Source: Ruegeria sp. PrR005
GTDB lineage: Bacteria > Pseudomonadota > Alphaproteobacteria > Rhodobacterales > Rhodobacteraceae
Assembly (NCBI RefSeq): GCF_010500245.1
Contig: NZ_JAAGOX010000009.1
Coordinates: 32,988-96,987, forward strand
DNA: 64,000 nucleotides
Direction: 5' to 3'
A program made the translations under genes and the position numbers. The notes below the pieces were generated by a model, which worked only from the letters and a program-made list of their open reading frames with translations, searched no databases and was not told the origin of the DNA. The number at the start of each line of letters is the position of its first letter. Positions within the stretch are counted from its first letter, which is position 1. This document shows positions 54,708 to 63,973 of the stretch, piece by piece.

Positions 54708-55757
54708 TCAGTCCAGCCAGCCGCGCAGGTTGTCTTCGACCACCGCGGCCAACGCCGCGATATGGGCCTCCTGATCGTTCAGGCAGGGAATATAGGTGAA
54801 CGTCTCGCCGCCCGCGTGTTCAAAGCTTTCGCGAATCTCTTCGTTGATCTCTTCCAGCGTTTCGATGCAATCGGAGGAGAACGCAGGCGCGATGACGGCG
54901 ATGTTCTTTTTCCCCTGCCGCGCCAGTTCGGCGACGTGCTCGACGGTGTAGGGTTTCAGCCATTCCTCGGGACCGAATTTCGACTGAAAGGTCGAGATCA
55001 GCTTTGATTCGTCCCATCCCAGGCGCTCGCGCAACAAGCGCGAGGTCTTGGCGCATTGGCAATGATACGGATCGCCCTGCATCAGATAGCGCTCGGGCAT
55101 GCCGTGATACGAGCAGACCAGCACATCGGGCTGACGGTCCATCGCCGCATAGGCCTGCTCGACCGACTGCGCCAGCGCGTCGATATAGGCGGGCTGGTCG
55201 AAATAGGCGGGCACCGTGCGGGCGGCGGGTTGCCAGGTCTCGTCCATCAGTGCGCGAAAGAACTGATCATTCGCCGTTGCCGTCGTGGCGCCGGCATATT
55301 GCGGATAGAGCGGGAAGAACAAGATCCGGTCGCACCCTTCGGCCACCATCTGGCGGACTTTGGACTTGGTCGAGGGGTTTCCGTAGCGCATGCAGAAATC
55401 GACCATCACCGTATCGCCGTAGCGCGCTGTCAGCGCCGCGCGCAGCTTTTCCGTCTGGTCTTTTGTGATGGTCATCAGCGGGCTTTCGCCCTTGTCGTGG
55501 TTCCAGATCGACTTGTATGCCGCCCCCGAACTGAACGGCCGCTTGGTCAGGATGATCGCCTGAAGGATCGGCTGCCATTTCCAGGCGGGATAGTCGATCA
55601 CCCGCTTATCCGACAGGAACTCGTTCAGATACCGCCGCATGGGCCAGTACGTGTAATCGTCAGGCGTGCCGAGATTGGCGATCAGGACACCGACGCGCCC
55701 CATCTTGACCTTTGGGTGGTCGGCCGGGGCATGGGCGGGACGGGTAGCATCGAACAT
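54708..55757 (-). CDS. hemH: Ferrochelatase
   Basis: 349 residues. It inserts Fe(II) in protoporphyrin IX at the membrane surface, the last step of haem b synthesis. FPLYPQYAGATTATA and SYHGMPERYLMQGDPYHCQC are the ferrochelatase signatures (active His in SYHG). The C-terminal half includes PAFSSDCIETLEEI, with the conserved glutamates. Convergent with the small exported protein. Confidence 0.96.
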   Translation of the reverse strand: MFDATRPAHAPADHPKVKMGRVGVLIANLGTPDDYTYWPMRRYLNEFLSDKRVIDYPAWKWQPILQAIILTKRPFSSGAAYKSIWNHDKGESPLMTITKDQTEKLRAALTARYGDTVMVDFCMRYGNPSTKSKVRQMVAEGCDRILFFPLYPQYAGATTATANDQFFRALMDETWQPAARTVPAYFDQPAYIDALAQSVEQAYAAMDRQPDVLVCSYHGMPERYLMQGDPYHCQCAKTSRLLRERLGWDESKLISTFQSKFGPEEWLKPYTVEHVAELARQGKKNIAVIAPAFSSDCIETLEEINEEIRESFEHAGGETFTYIPCLNDQEAHIAALAAVVEDNLRGWLD

Positions 55758-55814
55758 ATCTGGCTTCCTGAATTTTGTCGGTTTCGACCTGAGATAACCG
55801 GATATCCCGCGCCG

Positions 55815-56648
55815 TCAATCCGGCAGGCTGGTCTCGTCAGCGCCCAAGGCCGCCGCAAGGCGCATCTGGGCGGAGCCGGGGCGCAGGGGTTTTGGTTGGC
55901 TTTCGTCGGGCGCCCAGCCGGTCAGGCAGATCATCTCGAACGTGGCGGGCAGGCGGCCGTCGGGAGTCGCATGATGGTCTGCGTAGATAGTCGCGGCCCG
56001 TTCAAAGACCGCCCGCCGCGTCGGGTGGCGCAGACGGCCAGAGAGTGCGTTGGTTTCCCCCATGCCCCGCAGGTCATGCATCAGGTGCCAGAGATCGCGA
56101 TACTCTGCCGTCAGGCTCAGGCTGTCGGCAACGGGCAGCGCGAGGCCCGCGCGCTGTAACAACGCGCCCAGATCGCGGATCTCGGCCATCGGCGCAACCC
56201 GCGGGCTGAGACCTCCGGAAACCTCGACCTCAGCCTGAGCGAACACGGCACGCAGCTCGGACAGTGTCTGACCGCCCAGGCAGACCGCAAGCAACAGCCC
56301 GTCGGGGCGCAACGCCCTGCGGCACTGGATAAGCTGGCCGACAGGATCATTGGCCCAGTGCAGCGCCATGGCGTGCACCACAAGATCGCAACTTGCCTCG
56401 GTCAGTGCGAGCACCTCGGCATCCTCGACGATCCGGGCAGAGCCAAAAGCACCTGTCCAGATTTGCGGAATGGGTGTCACGATCGCAACATCCGTAAAGG
56501 TTCTGTTAACCATCGACAGGCGATCCTGCACCTCGTCCAGCGCGGCACGATGGAGGAAAAGGGCGTCTTCGCGAACCCGGCGCCGACGTGCGGCAAGAGC
56601 GGAGCGATCGACCAAGGCGGGGGCGATCTGATGGCTTGGTGGTTTCAT
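55815..56648 (-). CDS. NDUFAF5-like SAM-dependent methyltransferase
   Basis: 277 residues from the ATG at 56648 (a GTG at 56657 is also possible). It begins with KPPSHQIAPALVDRSALAARRRR and RVREDALFLHRAALDEVQDRL, the conserved N-terminus of BioC/NDUFAF5-type proteins, and later VVHAMALHWANDPVGQL and ALRPDGLLLAV. The usual glycine-rich SAM motif I is degenerate. NDUFAF5 hydroxylates a complex I subunit in mitochondria; the bacterial role is inferred only. Divergent from comF. Confidence 0.82.
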   Translation of the reverse strand: MKPPSHQIAPALVDRSALAARRRRVREDALFLHRAALDEVQDRLSMVNRTFTDVAIVTPIPQIWTGAFGSARIVEDAEVLALTEASCDLVVHAMALHWANDPVGQLIQCRRALRPDGLLLAVCLGGQTLSELRAVFAQAEVEVSGGLSPRVAPMAEIRDLGALLQRAGLALPVADSLSLTAEYRDLWHLMHDLRGMGETNALSGRLRHPTRRAVFERAATIYADHHATPDGRLPATFEMICLTGWAPDESQPKPLRPGSAQMRLAAALGADETSLPD

Positions 56649-56664
56649 GAGGCGCACCTAACCC

Positions 56665-57393
56665 ATGTGGCAGAAAATTCAAACCGTGATCGAGGCTATC
56701 TACCCTCCGCGATGCTTGGGGTGCGGCGATCTGGTAACGTCGGATTTCGGCCTATGCGGCACCTGCTGGCGCGATACGCCTTTTATCGGCGGCACCGTCT
56801 GCGAAAGCTGCGGCGTGCCGCTGATCGGGGCCACAGACGGGCACAGAATCGAATGCGACGACTGCATGGCGCATCCGCGCCCGTGGACAGACGGGCGATC
56901 TGCCTTGCTGTATTCGGGTCGGGCGCGCCGGATCATCCTGGCACTGAAGCACGGTGACCGGCCCGAACTGGCGCGTCCGGCGGGCTTGTGGATGGCACGC
57001 GCGGCCAAGCCCATCCTGTGTGACAGGATGCTGATTGCACCGGTGCCGCTGCATTGGACCCGGCTGGCGCGGCGGCGCTACAACCAGTCGGCGCTGCTGG
57101 CCCAGAGTGTCGGGCGCGAGACTGGCCTGCCCGTCTGCCCGGACCTTCTGGTTCGTTCGGTGGCAACCCCGATGCTGGAGGGTATGACGGCGGCGCAGCG
57201 CGACGAACTCCTGACCGGCGCCATCGGCGCCCATCCGCGCCGCAGGCACCGGATGACAGGCCAGAACGTTTTGCTAGTCGATGACGTGATGACCTCGGGC
57301 GCAACCTTTGCGGCTTGCGCGCAGGCCTGTCTAGACGCAGGCGCCAATCAAGTTTTCGTATTGGCTCTGGCGCGCGTATTGCGCGACACCTAG
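56665..57393 (+). CDS. comF: ComF family phosphoribosyltransferase-like protein
   Basis: 242 residues. The N-terminal zinc ribbon is formed by CLGCGDL, CGTCW, CESCGVP and CDDC. The phosphoribosyltransferase domain ends with VLLVDDVMTSGATF, the PRPP-binding motif. ComF proteins assist DNA uptake in competent bacteria and may have other nucleic acid roles. Divergent from the NDUFAF5-like gene with 16 bases between starts. Confidence 0.92.
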   Translation: MWQKIQTVIEAIYPPRCLGCGDLVTSDFGLCGTCWRDTPFIGGTVCESCGVPLIGATDGHRIECDDCMAHPRPWTDGRSALLYSGRARRIILALKHGDRPELARPAGLWMARAAKPILCDRMLIAPVPLHWTRLARRRYNQSALLAQSVGRETGLPVCPDLLVRSVATPMLEGMTAAQRDELLTGAIGAHPRRRHRMTGQNVLLVDDVMTSGATFAACAQACLDAGANQVFVLALARVLRDT

Positions 57394-57484
57394 TTCATTG
57401 AGATTCCCGATCCAGGACACGCATAACCGGTCTCCACTTTTCCCGGAAATGCACTAGATTGGCGCAAACTCGAAGGATCACGTC

Positions 57485-57745
57485 ATGAAACCCGTAGAAA
57501 TCTACACCTCGCCGCTCTGCGGATATTGCCACGCAGCCAAACGGCTGTTGAACAAGAAGGGCGTTGAATTCACCGAAATCAATGTCCTGACCAATCCGGG
57601 GCGCAAACCAGAGATGATCGAGCGCGCGGGCGGCCGTCGCACGGTGCCGCAGATCTTTATTGGCGGGGTCCATGTCGGCGGTTGCGACGATTTGTTCGAC
57701 CTCGAGGAAGACGGCAAGCTCGACCCGATGCTGGCGAACGGATGA
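57485..57745 (+). CDS. grxC: Glutaredoxin 3
   Basis: 86 residues. It has a C12-G-Y-C15 active site in YTSPLCGYCHAAK, the TVPQIFIGG cis-proline segment, and GGCDDLF for glutathione binding. It reduces disulfides with glutathione in the cytosol. Its stop overlaps the nitrilase-family gene by 4 bases. Confidence 0.95.
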   Translation: MKPVEIYTSPLCGYCHAAKRLLNKKGVEFTEINVLTNPGRKPEMIERAGGRRTVPQIFIGGVHVGGCDDLFDLEEDGKLDPMLANG

Positions 57746-58572
57746 AAACCGCACTGTTGCAGATCAGCTCGTCCGACGATCCGGCCGAGAACCTGGAGAT
57801 GGTGCGGGCAATGGTGGCCGATGCCGCGGCCCAAGGCGCACGCTGGGTGCTGACGCCCGAAGTTACGAACTGTCTGTCGACCAGCACCACGCGGCAGCGC
57901 GAGGTCTTGCAGCACGAAGAGGACGACATCACGCTGGCGGGCCTGCGGGCACAGGCGGCTGAACTGGGGATATGGCTTCTGATCGGATCACTGGGGATCA
58001 GGACCCATGACCCCGACGGGCGGTTCGCCAACCGGTCTTTCATGATCGGGCCGCAGGGGCAGATCGTGGCCCGCTATGACAAGATCCACATGTTCGACGT
58101 GCAGGTGACCGAGACCGAAACCTTTCGCGAATCGGCCAACTACCGCCCGGGCCAACGGGCGGTTCTGGCCGAAACCGATTTCGGCAAGGTTGGCATGACA
58201 ATCTGCTACGACCTGCGGTTCCCGCATCTGCATGCCGCCCTGGCACAGGCGGGCGCCACCATCCTGACGGTCCCGGCTGCGTTTTCGCCGGTTACCGGCG
58301 CTGCCCATTGGGAACCTTTGTTGCGGGCGCGGGCGATCGAAACCGGCTGCTGGGTCCTGGCACCGGCGCAGACCGGCGACCACAGGCTGAGCCGCGGCAA
58401 GCCACGCCGCACCCATGGTCACAGCTTGGTCATCGCGCCATGGGGCGAGGTGCTGATCGACGCAGGCACCAATCCTGGCATTCACATTTTTGATCTGGAT
58501 GATAAGTCTGTTACAGAAGCACGGCGCAGAGTCCCAAGTTTGACTCATGTACGCGCGTTCGATGGACCCTGA
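57742..58572 (+). CDS. Carbon-nitrogen hydrolase (nitrilase superfamily, Nit-like)
   Basis: 276 residues from the ATG in the ATGA overlap with grxC. The catalytic triad is visible: Glu in VLTPEVTN, Lys in YDKIHMFDVQ, Cys in MTICYDLRFP. It is of the Nit1/deaminated-glutathione amidase type, which removes the amide from deaminated glutathione formed by transaminase side reactions. Linkage with a glutaredoxin supports a role in glutathione metabolism. Confidence 0.9.
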   Translation: MKTALLQISSSDDPAENLEMVRAMVADAAAQGARWVLTPEVTNCLSTSTTRQREVLQHEEDDITLAGLRAQAAELGIWLLIGSLGIRTHDPDGRFANRSFMIGPQGQIVARYDKIHMFDVQVTETETFRESANYRPGQRAVLAETDFGKVGMTICYDLRFPHLHAALAQAGATILTVPAAFSPVTGAAHWEPLLRARAIETGCWVLAPAQTGDHRLSRGKPRRTHGHSLVIAPWGEVLIDAGTNPGIHIFDLDDKSVTEARRRVPSLTHVRAFDGP

Positions 58573-58584
58573 CCCAGAAGTCTA

Positions 58585-59025
58585 ATGGCCGATGAAACCC
58601 ATGCCCTGGCGGTATCGCTTTTCAGCGAGATCCTTACCGCCGATCAGTTATTGCGCAACCGGCTGAGCCGGGTGCTGCCCAAAGGCATGGAGATTTCGCA
58701 TTTCTCGGTGCTGAATCATCTGGTGTTTGTTGGTGGAGAAAGAACACCTGCCCAACTGGCCAGCACCTTTCATGTAACGCGCGGCGCGATGACCAATACG
58801 CTGGCAAAGCTGGAATGGGCCGGATACATCCACATTCGTCCAGATTGGGACGATGCACGCCGCAAGATGGTGGCGATCAGCCCCGCAGGGCGGCAGGCAC
58901 GGGATCAGGCAATTTCTTCGATCGGACCGCTCATTCGACGGGTGGTCGGTGAACTGGGTGTTGAGCGCGTCAGGCTGACACTGCCGGTGCTGCGCGATTT
59001 GCGCATCCGGCTTGAGGAAGAGTAA
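58585..59025 (+). CDS. MarR family transcriptional regulator
   Basis: 146 residues. A winged helix-turn-helix is seen in PAQLASTFHVTRGAMTNTLAKLE with the wing GYIHIRPDWDDARRKMVAIS. It follows the Nit-like gene by 12 bases and may be in the same transcript. Ligand and targets unknown. Confidence 0.9.
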   Translation: MADETHALAVSLFSEILTADQLLRNRLSRVLPKGMEISHFSVLNHLVFVGGERTPAQLASTFHVTRGAMTNTLAKLEWAGYIHIRPDWDDARRKMVAISPAGRQARDQAISSIGPLIRRVVGELGVERVRLTLPVLRDLRIRLEEE

Positions 59026-59043
59026 GCCGTTCCGGAGACCGGT

Positions 59044-59790
59044 TTACTGTCGCCTTATGCAGGCCGTCACATAGTTGACGCTCAGATCCCTGTCTGAAAT
59101 CGACCACTGCCATGTCACAGGGTTGAACACAAATCCCTTGCGGTCCACTGGATCCAGCCCCGCCTGGCGCAACAGGTCGAACAACTCGTCCGGGGTGATG
59201 AATTTCGACCATTCATGAGTGCCGCGCGGCAGCCAGCGCATGATCACTTCGGCCCCAAAGATTGCCATGGCATAGGACTTGGGGTTGCGGTTAATAGTCG
59301 AGCAGATCTCAAGACCGCCTAGTTTGAGCAGGTCCCGGGTGGCGGCCAGGTAGGACTGCGGATCGGCCACGTGCTCGACCACCTCCATGTTCAGCACCAC
59401 GTCGAACTGCTCGCCTGCGGCTGCCATGGCTTCGGCCGTGGTATGTCGATAGTCGATCTCCAGACCGGATTGTTCCGCGTGGATCCGGGCCACTGGCAGA
59501 TTGCGCTCGGCTGCATCGGCGCCCACCACCTCGGCCCCAAGACGCGCCATCGGCTCGCTGAGCAGGCCGCCGCCACATCCGATATCCAGCAGCCGCAAAC
59601 CGGCAAAGGGTTTTTCCTGCTTCAGATCACGGTCGAATTCACCGGCGATCTGTTGCGTGATATAGTCGAGCCGACAAGGGTTCAGCATATGGAGCGGCTT
59701 GAATTTCCCATGGGGGTCCCACCACTCGGCAGCCATCGCTTCGAATTTTGCGATCTCGGCCGGGTCGACCGTGTTCGGATGCGCTTGCAT
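59044..59790 (-). CDS. ubiG: Ubiquinone biosynthesis O-methyltransferase
   Basis: 248 residues from the ATG at 59790 behind [23 protein letters not shown] is the UbiG N-terminal signature, followed by motif [17 protein letters not shown] and NMEVVEHV. The enzyme catalyses both O-methylations in ubiquinone synthesis. Divergent from proline iminopeptidase. Confidence 0.97.
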   Translation of the reverse strand: MQAHPNTVDPAEIAKFEAMAAEWWDPHGKFKPLHMLNPCRLDYITQQIAGEFDRDLKQEKPFAGLRLLDIGCGGGLLSEPMARLGAEVVGADAAERNLPVARIHAEQSGLEIDYRHTTAEAMAAAGEQFDVVLNMEVVEHVADPQSYLAATRDLLKLGGLEICSTINRNPKSYAMAIFGAEVIMRWLPRGTHEWSKFITPDELFDLLRQAGLDPVDRKGFVFNPVTWQWSISDRDLSVNYVTACIRRQ

Positions 59791-59839
59791 TCCTGTCTCC
59801 GTATGCTCTTTTACCCTTTGCGGACTATATAGGGCTGTA

Positions 59840-60817
59840 ATGGACAAGTACCCGGACCAAAAGCGCGCAGTGCAATATCTGTACCCGCCGATCGACGCCT
59901 TTGATCAGCGCATGCTGGGTGTTGGCCAGGGACACCAGATATACGTGGAACAATGCGGGAATCCGAACGGCATCCCGGTCGTCGTGCTGCATGGCGGGCC
60001 CGGCGGCGGATGCAGCCCGGCGATGCGACGGTATTTCGACCCCTCGGTCTACCGGGTGATTCTATTTGACCAGCGTGGTTGTGGCCGGTCGCGCCCACAT
60101 GCCTCGGTCGAGAACAATACCACCTGGCATCTGGTGGCCGATATCGAACGTATCCGCCACGCACTGGATATCGACAGCTGGATCGTTTTTGGCGGCAGCT
60201 GGGGCGCGACACTTGCATTGGTCTATGCCCAAACCCATCCCGAAAGCGTGACCCGGCTGGTGCTGCGCGGCGTTTTCCTGATGACGCAATCGGAACTGGA
60301 TTGGTTCTATGGTGGCGGCGCGGGCAAGTTCTGGCCCGAACCCTGGGAGCGCTTTGTTTCGTTGATTCCCGAGGCCGAACGCGGCAATTTGATCGCCGCC
60401 TACCACAAGCGACTATTCTCGGGCGATATCACCCAGGAAATCCGCTATGGCCGCGCCTGGTCCGCCTGGGAGAACGCACTTGCCTCCATTCATTCCAACG
60501 GCGCATCCGGCGAAAGCCCGGGCGATTATGCACGCGCCTTTGCCCGGCTTGAGAATCACTATTTCATCAATGACGGGTTTCTGGAGTTCGACGGCCAGAT
60601 CATAGCTAATATGGACCGGATTTCACACATCCCCGGCCATATCGTGCAGGGTCGATACGACATGATTTGCCCCCCGACGTCCGCCTGGCGGATCAGCGAG
60701 GTGTGGCCCAGTGCAGAGCTGAGGATGGTGCGGAATGCCGGCCATGCGCTGTCAGAGCCGGGCATCAGTGCCGAACTGGTCCGCATCATGGATCGCATCG
60801 CGGAGGGGCGGACATGA
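59840..60817 (+). CDS. pip: Proline iminopeptidase
   Basis: 325 residues from the ATG at 59840. [12 protein letters not shown] is the oxyanion-hole motif, [12 protein letters not shown] the conserved loop, and the nucleophile elbow is [10 protein letters not shown] (serine), with His in NAGHAL. This peptidase S33 removes N-terminal proline from peptides in the cytosol. The gene overlaps the next by 4 bases. Confidence 0.95.
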   Translation: MDKYPDQKRAVQYLYPPIDAFDQRMLGVGQGHQIYVEQCGNPNGIPVVVLHGGPGGGCSPAMRRYFDPSVYRVILFDQRGCGRSRPHASVENNTTWHLVADIERIRHALDIDSWIVFGGSWGATLALVYAQTHPESVTRLVLRGVFLMTQSELDWFYGGGAGKFWPEPWERFVSLIPEAERGNLIAAYHKRLFSGDITQEIRYGRAWSAWENALASIHSNGASGESPGDYARAFARLENHYFINDGFLEFDGQIIANMDRISHIPGHIVQGRYDMICPPTSAWRISEVWPSAELRMVRNAGHALSEPGISAELVRIMDRIAEGRT

Positions 60818-61635
60818 CCCGCATAGACCGCCGTGCCCTGTTTGCGTCAGGTGCTGCCGCGGCGCTGTTGGCGGCGGCTGGAATGTCACTGTCGGACCGA
60901 CCAAAACCAGGCGGGCATCTGCGTCTGGCCGTGCCGCGCGATGACAGTCTGGAGCAGATTGCCCGGGGAGCGGTGTTCGACACCCTGACCGAGATCGCAC
61001 CGGACGGAACCTTGCGGGGCGAGCTGGCAACAGGCTGGCAATCCGAGGCGGACGGACGGGTCTGGAAGTTCGATCTGAGGACAGACGTCCGGTTTCACGA
61101 TGGCGCAACGCTGACCGCCGCCGACGTCGTGTCTTCGCTGGCGGAAATCGGGCTGGCAGAGGTCGAGGCCCCGTCGAGTGTCAGGCTGGAATTGGCTTTG
61201 CCCGACCCTGGCCTGCCCTTCCGTTTGGCCGACAGCCGTTTTGCCGTTGTCCGCGCGGGCGCGCATGTCAGCCCGCTGGAGCAAGCCATAGGCACCGGAT
61301 GTTACCGGGTCGAACGCGCCCAGGACAATCGCCATTTCCTGGCCCGCCGTGTCGCGGAACATTACAAGACGGGTCAGGCCGGTTGGGTCGATACAGTCGA
61401 AGTGATCGTGATCCCGGATGCCGCTGTGCGGGCCGAGGCGCTGCGCGACGGTTTTGTCGATGTGGCGGCACTCCCGCAGCCCGAAGGGCTGAGGGAGCGC
61501 TCCCGCTTTCGCTACCACCCATCCGAAGACAAAATGGCCCTCGCGGTGGCACCTAGCGTTGGCTTGCCACGCCAGATCAGCCAGCACGCACCATTGGACG
61601 ACGGGCGAATTGCCGAGCGCTGGTGGATTGCCTGA
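60814..61635 (+). CDS. Half-length SBP_bac_5-like periplasmic protein, Tat signal
   Basis: 273 residues, about half the length of normal peptide-binding proteins. [23 protein letters not shown] is a Tat-like signal. LATGWQSEADGRVWKFDLR and RTDVRFHDGATLTAADVVSS are clear SBP_bac_5 blocks, but the later C-terminal lobe is absent or replaced. The frame has no sign of break at the end. It overlaps pip, so a peptide-use role is plausible; it may be a remnant or a shortened protein with another job. Confidence 0.78.
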   Translation: MTRIDRRALFASGAAAALLAAAGMSLSDRPKPGGHLRLAVPRDDSLEQIARGAVFDTLTEIAPDGTLRGELATGWQSEADGRVWKFDLRTDVRFHDGATLTAADVVSSLAEIGLAEVEAPSSVRLELALPDPGLPFRLADSRFAVVRAGAHVSPLEQAIGTGCYRVERAQDNRHFLARRVAEHYKTGQAGWVDTVEVIVIPDAAVRAEALRDGFVDVAALPQPEGLRERSRFRYHPSEDKMALAVAPSVGLPRQISQHAPLDDGRIAERWWIA

Positions 61636-61690
61636 CGCATCCAGGGCGGGGTTGTCTCAGGCACACGGGGCCGAGCAAACCCGTTCTCAG

Positions 61691-61730
61691 AAAAGGAAGA
61701 ACCCCCGCCTTTCGGCGGGGGTTCCTTTTC
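61691..61730. terminator. Bidirectional terminator between SBP-like gene and rplW
   Basis: GGAA-gAACCCCCGCC, a TTTC loop, GGCGGGGGTTCC then TTTTC; on the other strand CTTTTC also follows. It ends both the plus-strand unit and any transcription entering from the ribosomal operon. Confidence 0.8.
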
Positions 61731-61747
61731 TCGTATCGACGTCCGGA

Positions 61748-62044
61748 TCAGAGACCGGTCGACACGTCGATGGTGTTGCCCTCTTCGAGGGTCACATAGG
61801 CTTTCTTGACGTCCTTACGCTTGCCCAGCTGGCCGCGGAAACGCTTGACCTTGCCTTTGGTGACGGTGGTGTTGACCGCCTTCACCTTGACACCGAACAG
61901 CGCTTCGACCGCTTCTTTGATCTGCGGCTTGTTGCTGTCGATCGCCACTTCGAACACCACGGCGCCGTTTTCGGAGGCCATGGTCGATTTCTCGGTGATG
62001 ATCGGCTTGCGGATCACGTCGTAATGTTGTGCTTTCGCGCTCAT
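61748..62044 (-). CDS. rplW: 50S ribosomal protein L23
   Basis: 98 residues. [16 protein letters not shown] and [14 protein letters not shown] are L23 hallmarks. It lines the peptide exit tunnel and docks trigger factor and SRP. Its start overlaps the rplD stop by 4 bases; the terminator-like hairpin immediately after would partly isolate rplB and later S10 genes, which must be elsewhere. Confidence 0.97.
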   Translation of the reverse strand: MSAKAQHYDVIRKPIITEKSTMASENGAVVFEVAIDSNKPQIKEAVEALFGVKVKAVNTTVTKGKVKRFRGQLGKRKDVKKAYVTLEEGNTIDVSTGL

Positions 62045-62658
62045 TTCAGACGAGCCTCCAGTGCTTCGACAGCCGCCTTCGTGAGCACCAGGGTGTCACG
62101 CTTGAGGATGTCATAGACGTTTGCGCCCATCGACGGCAGGATGTCCAGACCTTCGATGTTGCGCGCGGCGCGGGCGAACCCTTCGTTGACCGCGGCACCG
62201 TCGATGATCAGGGCGCGCTTCCAGCCGAGGTTCTTGACCTGCTTGGCGAGTGCCGAGGTCTTGCCTTCGGACTCAGCGGACTCGATCACGACCAGTTCAC
62301 CTGCCTTGGCCTTGGCCGACAGCGCGTGGCGCAGGCCGAGGGCACGGAACTTCTTGGTCAGCTCGTGGCCGTGCGACCGCGGGGTCGGACCCTTGTAGAC
62401 ACCACCGTGACGGAAGGTCGGCGATTTGCGCGAACCATGACGCGCGCCACCGGTGCCCTTCTGGCGGTAGATCTTCTTGGTCGAGTAGCTGACTTCCGAC
62501 TTGGTCAGAACCTTGTGGGTGCCGGCCTGCGCGTTGTTGCGCTGCCAACGGACCACGCGGTGCAGGATGTCCGCACGCGGTTCCAGCCCGAACAGGGCCT
62601 CGTCCAGGTCGATGTCACCGGCTTTGGAGCCGTCGAGTTTGATCACATCGAGTTTCAT
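62041..62658 (-). CDS. rplD: 50S ribosomal protein L4
   Basis: 205 residues. The extended loop [19 protein letters not shown] is diagnostic. L4 binds 23S rRNA and in gamma-proteobacteria also represses the S10 operon. It overlaps rplC by 4 bases. Confidence 0.97.
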   Translation of the reverse strand: MKLDVIKLDGSKAGDIDLDEALFGLEPRADILHRVVRWQRNNAQAGTHKVLTKSEVSYSTKKIYRQKGTGGARHGSRKSPTFRHGGVYKGPTPRSHGHELTKKFRALGLRHALSAKAKAGELVVIESAESEGKTSALAKQVKNLGWKRALIIDGAAVNEGFARAARNIEGLDILPSMGANVYDILKRDTLVLTKAAVEALEARLK

Positions 62659-63380
62659 GCTTCACCCCCTTCGGCGGGCGCTTCGGCAACAGGTGCTTCG
62701 GTTGCGGCCGATTTCACAGCAGCCGGGAAGGGCAAGCCTTCCGGTGCTTTCTTCTTGACGGCATCCTTGACGGTGACCCAGCCGGACTTCGGACCGGGCA
62801 CGGCGCCCTTGATGAAGACCAGACCACGCTCGGCGTCGGTTTTCACGACTTCGAGGTTCTGGGTGGTGACACGGGCAGCCCCCATGTGACCGGCCATCTT
62901 CTTGCCTTTGAACACGCGGCCCGGGTCCTGACACTGACCGGTGGAGCCGTGCGAACGGTGGCTGATCGACACGCCGTGCGAGGCGCGCAGACCACCGAAG
63001 TTGTGGCGCTTCATGGCACCGGCGAAACCCTTACCGATCGAGGTTCCCGACACGTCGACTTTCTGGCCGGCCAGGAAATGTTCGGCCGAGATCTCGGCGC
63101 CAACTTCGATCAGCGCGTCTTCGGACACGCGGAACTCGGCCAGCTTGCGCTTGGGCTCGACCTTCTGTGCGGCAAAGTGGCCGCGCATGGCCTTGGACAC
63201 GCGCTTGATCTTGGGGGTGCCTGCACCCAGCTGAACGGCGGTATAGCCGTCCTTCTCGGTGGTGCGCTGGGCGACGACCTGGAGGTTGTCCAGCTGGAGA
63301 ACGGTCACGGGGATCTGCTTGCCGTCTTCCATGAACAGCCGGGTCATGCCGACTTTCTTTGCGATAATACCGGAACGCAT
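62655..63380 (-). CDS. rplC: 50S ribosomal protein L3
   Basis: 241 residues. [16 protein letters not shown] at the start and [24 protein letters not shown] are typical. The C-terminus carries an alanine- and glutamate-rich extension ([21 protein letters not shown]) longer than in E. coli, common in alphaproteobacteria. It starts 16 bases after rpsJ. Confidence 0.97.
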   Translation of the reverse strand: MRSGIIAKKVGMTRLFMEDGKQIPVTVLQLDNLQVVAQRTTEKDGYTAVQLGAGTPKIKRVSKAMRGHFAAQKVEPKRKLAEFRVSEDALIEVGAEISAEHFLAGQKVDVSGTSIGKGFAGAMKRHNFGGLRASHGVSISHRSHGSTGQCQDPGRVFKGKKMAGHMGAARVTTQNLEVVKTDAERGLVFIKGAVPGPKSGWVTVKDAVKKKAPEGLPFPAAVKSAATEAPVAEAPAEGGEA

Positions 63381-63396
63381 TTTCTACCCTCCGATC

Positions 63397-63711
63397 TTAC
63401 GACTGCAACTTGATCTCGACATCCACGCCGGCGGCGAGGTCGAGCTTCATCAGCGCGTCCACCGTCTGCGGTGTCGGATCAACGATATCCAGGAGCCGCT
63501 TGTGGGTGCGGATCTCGAACTGGTCACGGCTTTTCTTGTCGACGTGAGGGCCACGGAGAACCGTGAACTTCTCGATCTTGTTCGGCAGCGGGATCGGGCC
63601 GCGCACCTGCGCGCCGGTCCGCTTGGCAGTGTTGACGATCTCTTGCGTGCTGGCATCCAGAACGCGATAGTCAAATGCCTTCAGCCGGATACGGATATTT
63701 TGGCTTTGCAT
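63397..63711 (-). CDS. rpsJ: 30S ribosomal protein S10
   Basis: 104 residues. I chose the ATG at 63711, with AAAGG seven bases ahead; an in-frame ATG at 63717 is too close to that site. [15 protein letters not shown] and [20 protein letters not shown] are S10 motifs. S10 is in the 30S head and is also the transcription antitermination factor NusE. First gene of the S10 operon in this window. Confidence 0.97.
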   Translation of the reverse strand: MQSQNIRIRLKAFDYRVLDASTQEIVNTAKRTGAQVRGPIPLPNKIEKFTVLRGPHVDKKSRDQFEIRTHKRLLDIVDPTPQTVDALMKLDLAAGVDVEIKLQS

Positions 63712-63784
63712 TGTCATGCCTTTTTGTCAGGCGTTGGGGTTGAGAGGAGGACAAGCGCTCACCGCCAACCCTCGTCGAACCCAA

Positions 63785-63806
63785 ACGGCGGGAATCATCC
63801 CGCCGT
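63785..63806 (-). promoter_or_regulatory. Hairpin in the S10 operon leader
   Basis: Perfect 9-bp inverted repeat ACGGCGGGA with a 4-base loop, 74 bases before the rpsJ start. No U-run follows. It may be a leader structure for regulation of the operon; unproven. Confidence 0.4.
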
Positions 63807-63923
63807 CACATTCTCATGGAGAACTCGCGCTCTGTACTAGGGGACGGGGGGCATGGCAAGGGAGAAATGTCCCAATTGCCCGGTCAAAAGTCCCAAGTTC
63901 GTATAGCAACCGTGGAGCTGGAA

Positions 63924-63949
63924 AAGGCCGCCCTTTTTGGGGCGGCCTC
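63924..63949 (-). terminator. Terminator upstream of rpsJ for the preceding minus-strand gene
   Basis: AGGCCGCCC, loop, GGGCGGCCT, then TTTTCC on the minus strand. It should end a transcript coming from beyond position 64000, so the S10 operon needs its own promoter between here and 63711. Confidence 0.75.
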
Positions 63950-63973
63950 TCCTTAGATCAACGGTGTGGGCAC

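Noticed and set aside
63836..63890. TTGACC and TTGCCA boxes upstream of rpsJ as promoters
   Set aside because: No acceptable -10 box at proper spacing; a promoter must be here but I cannot place it.
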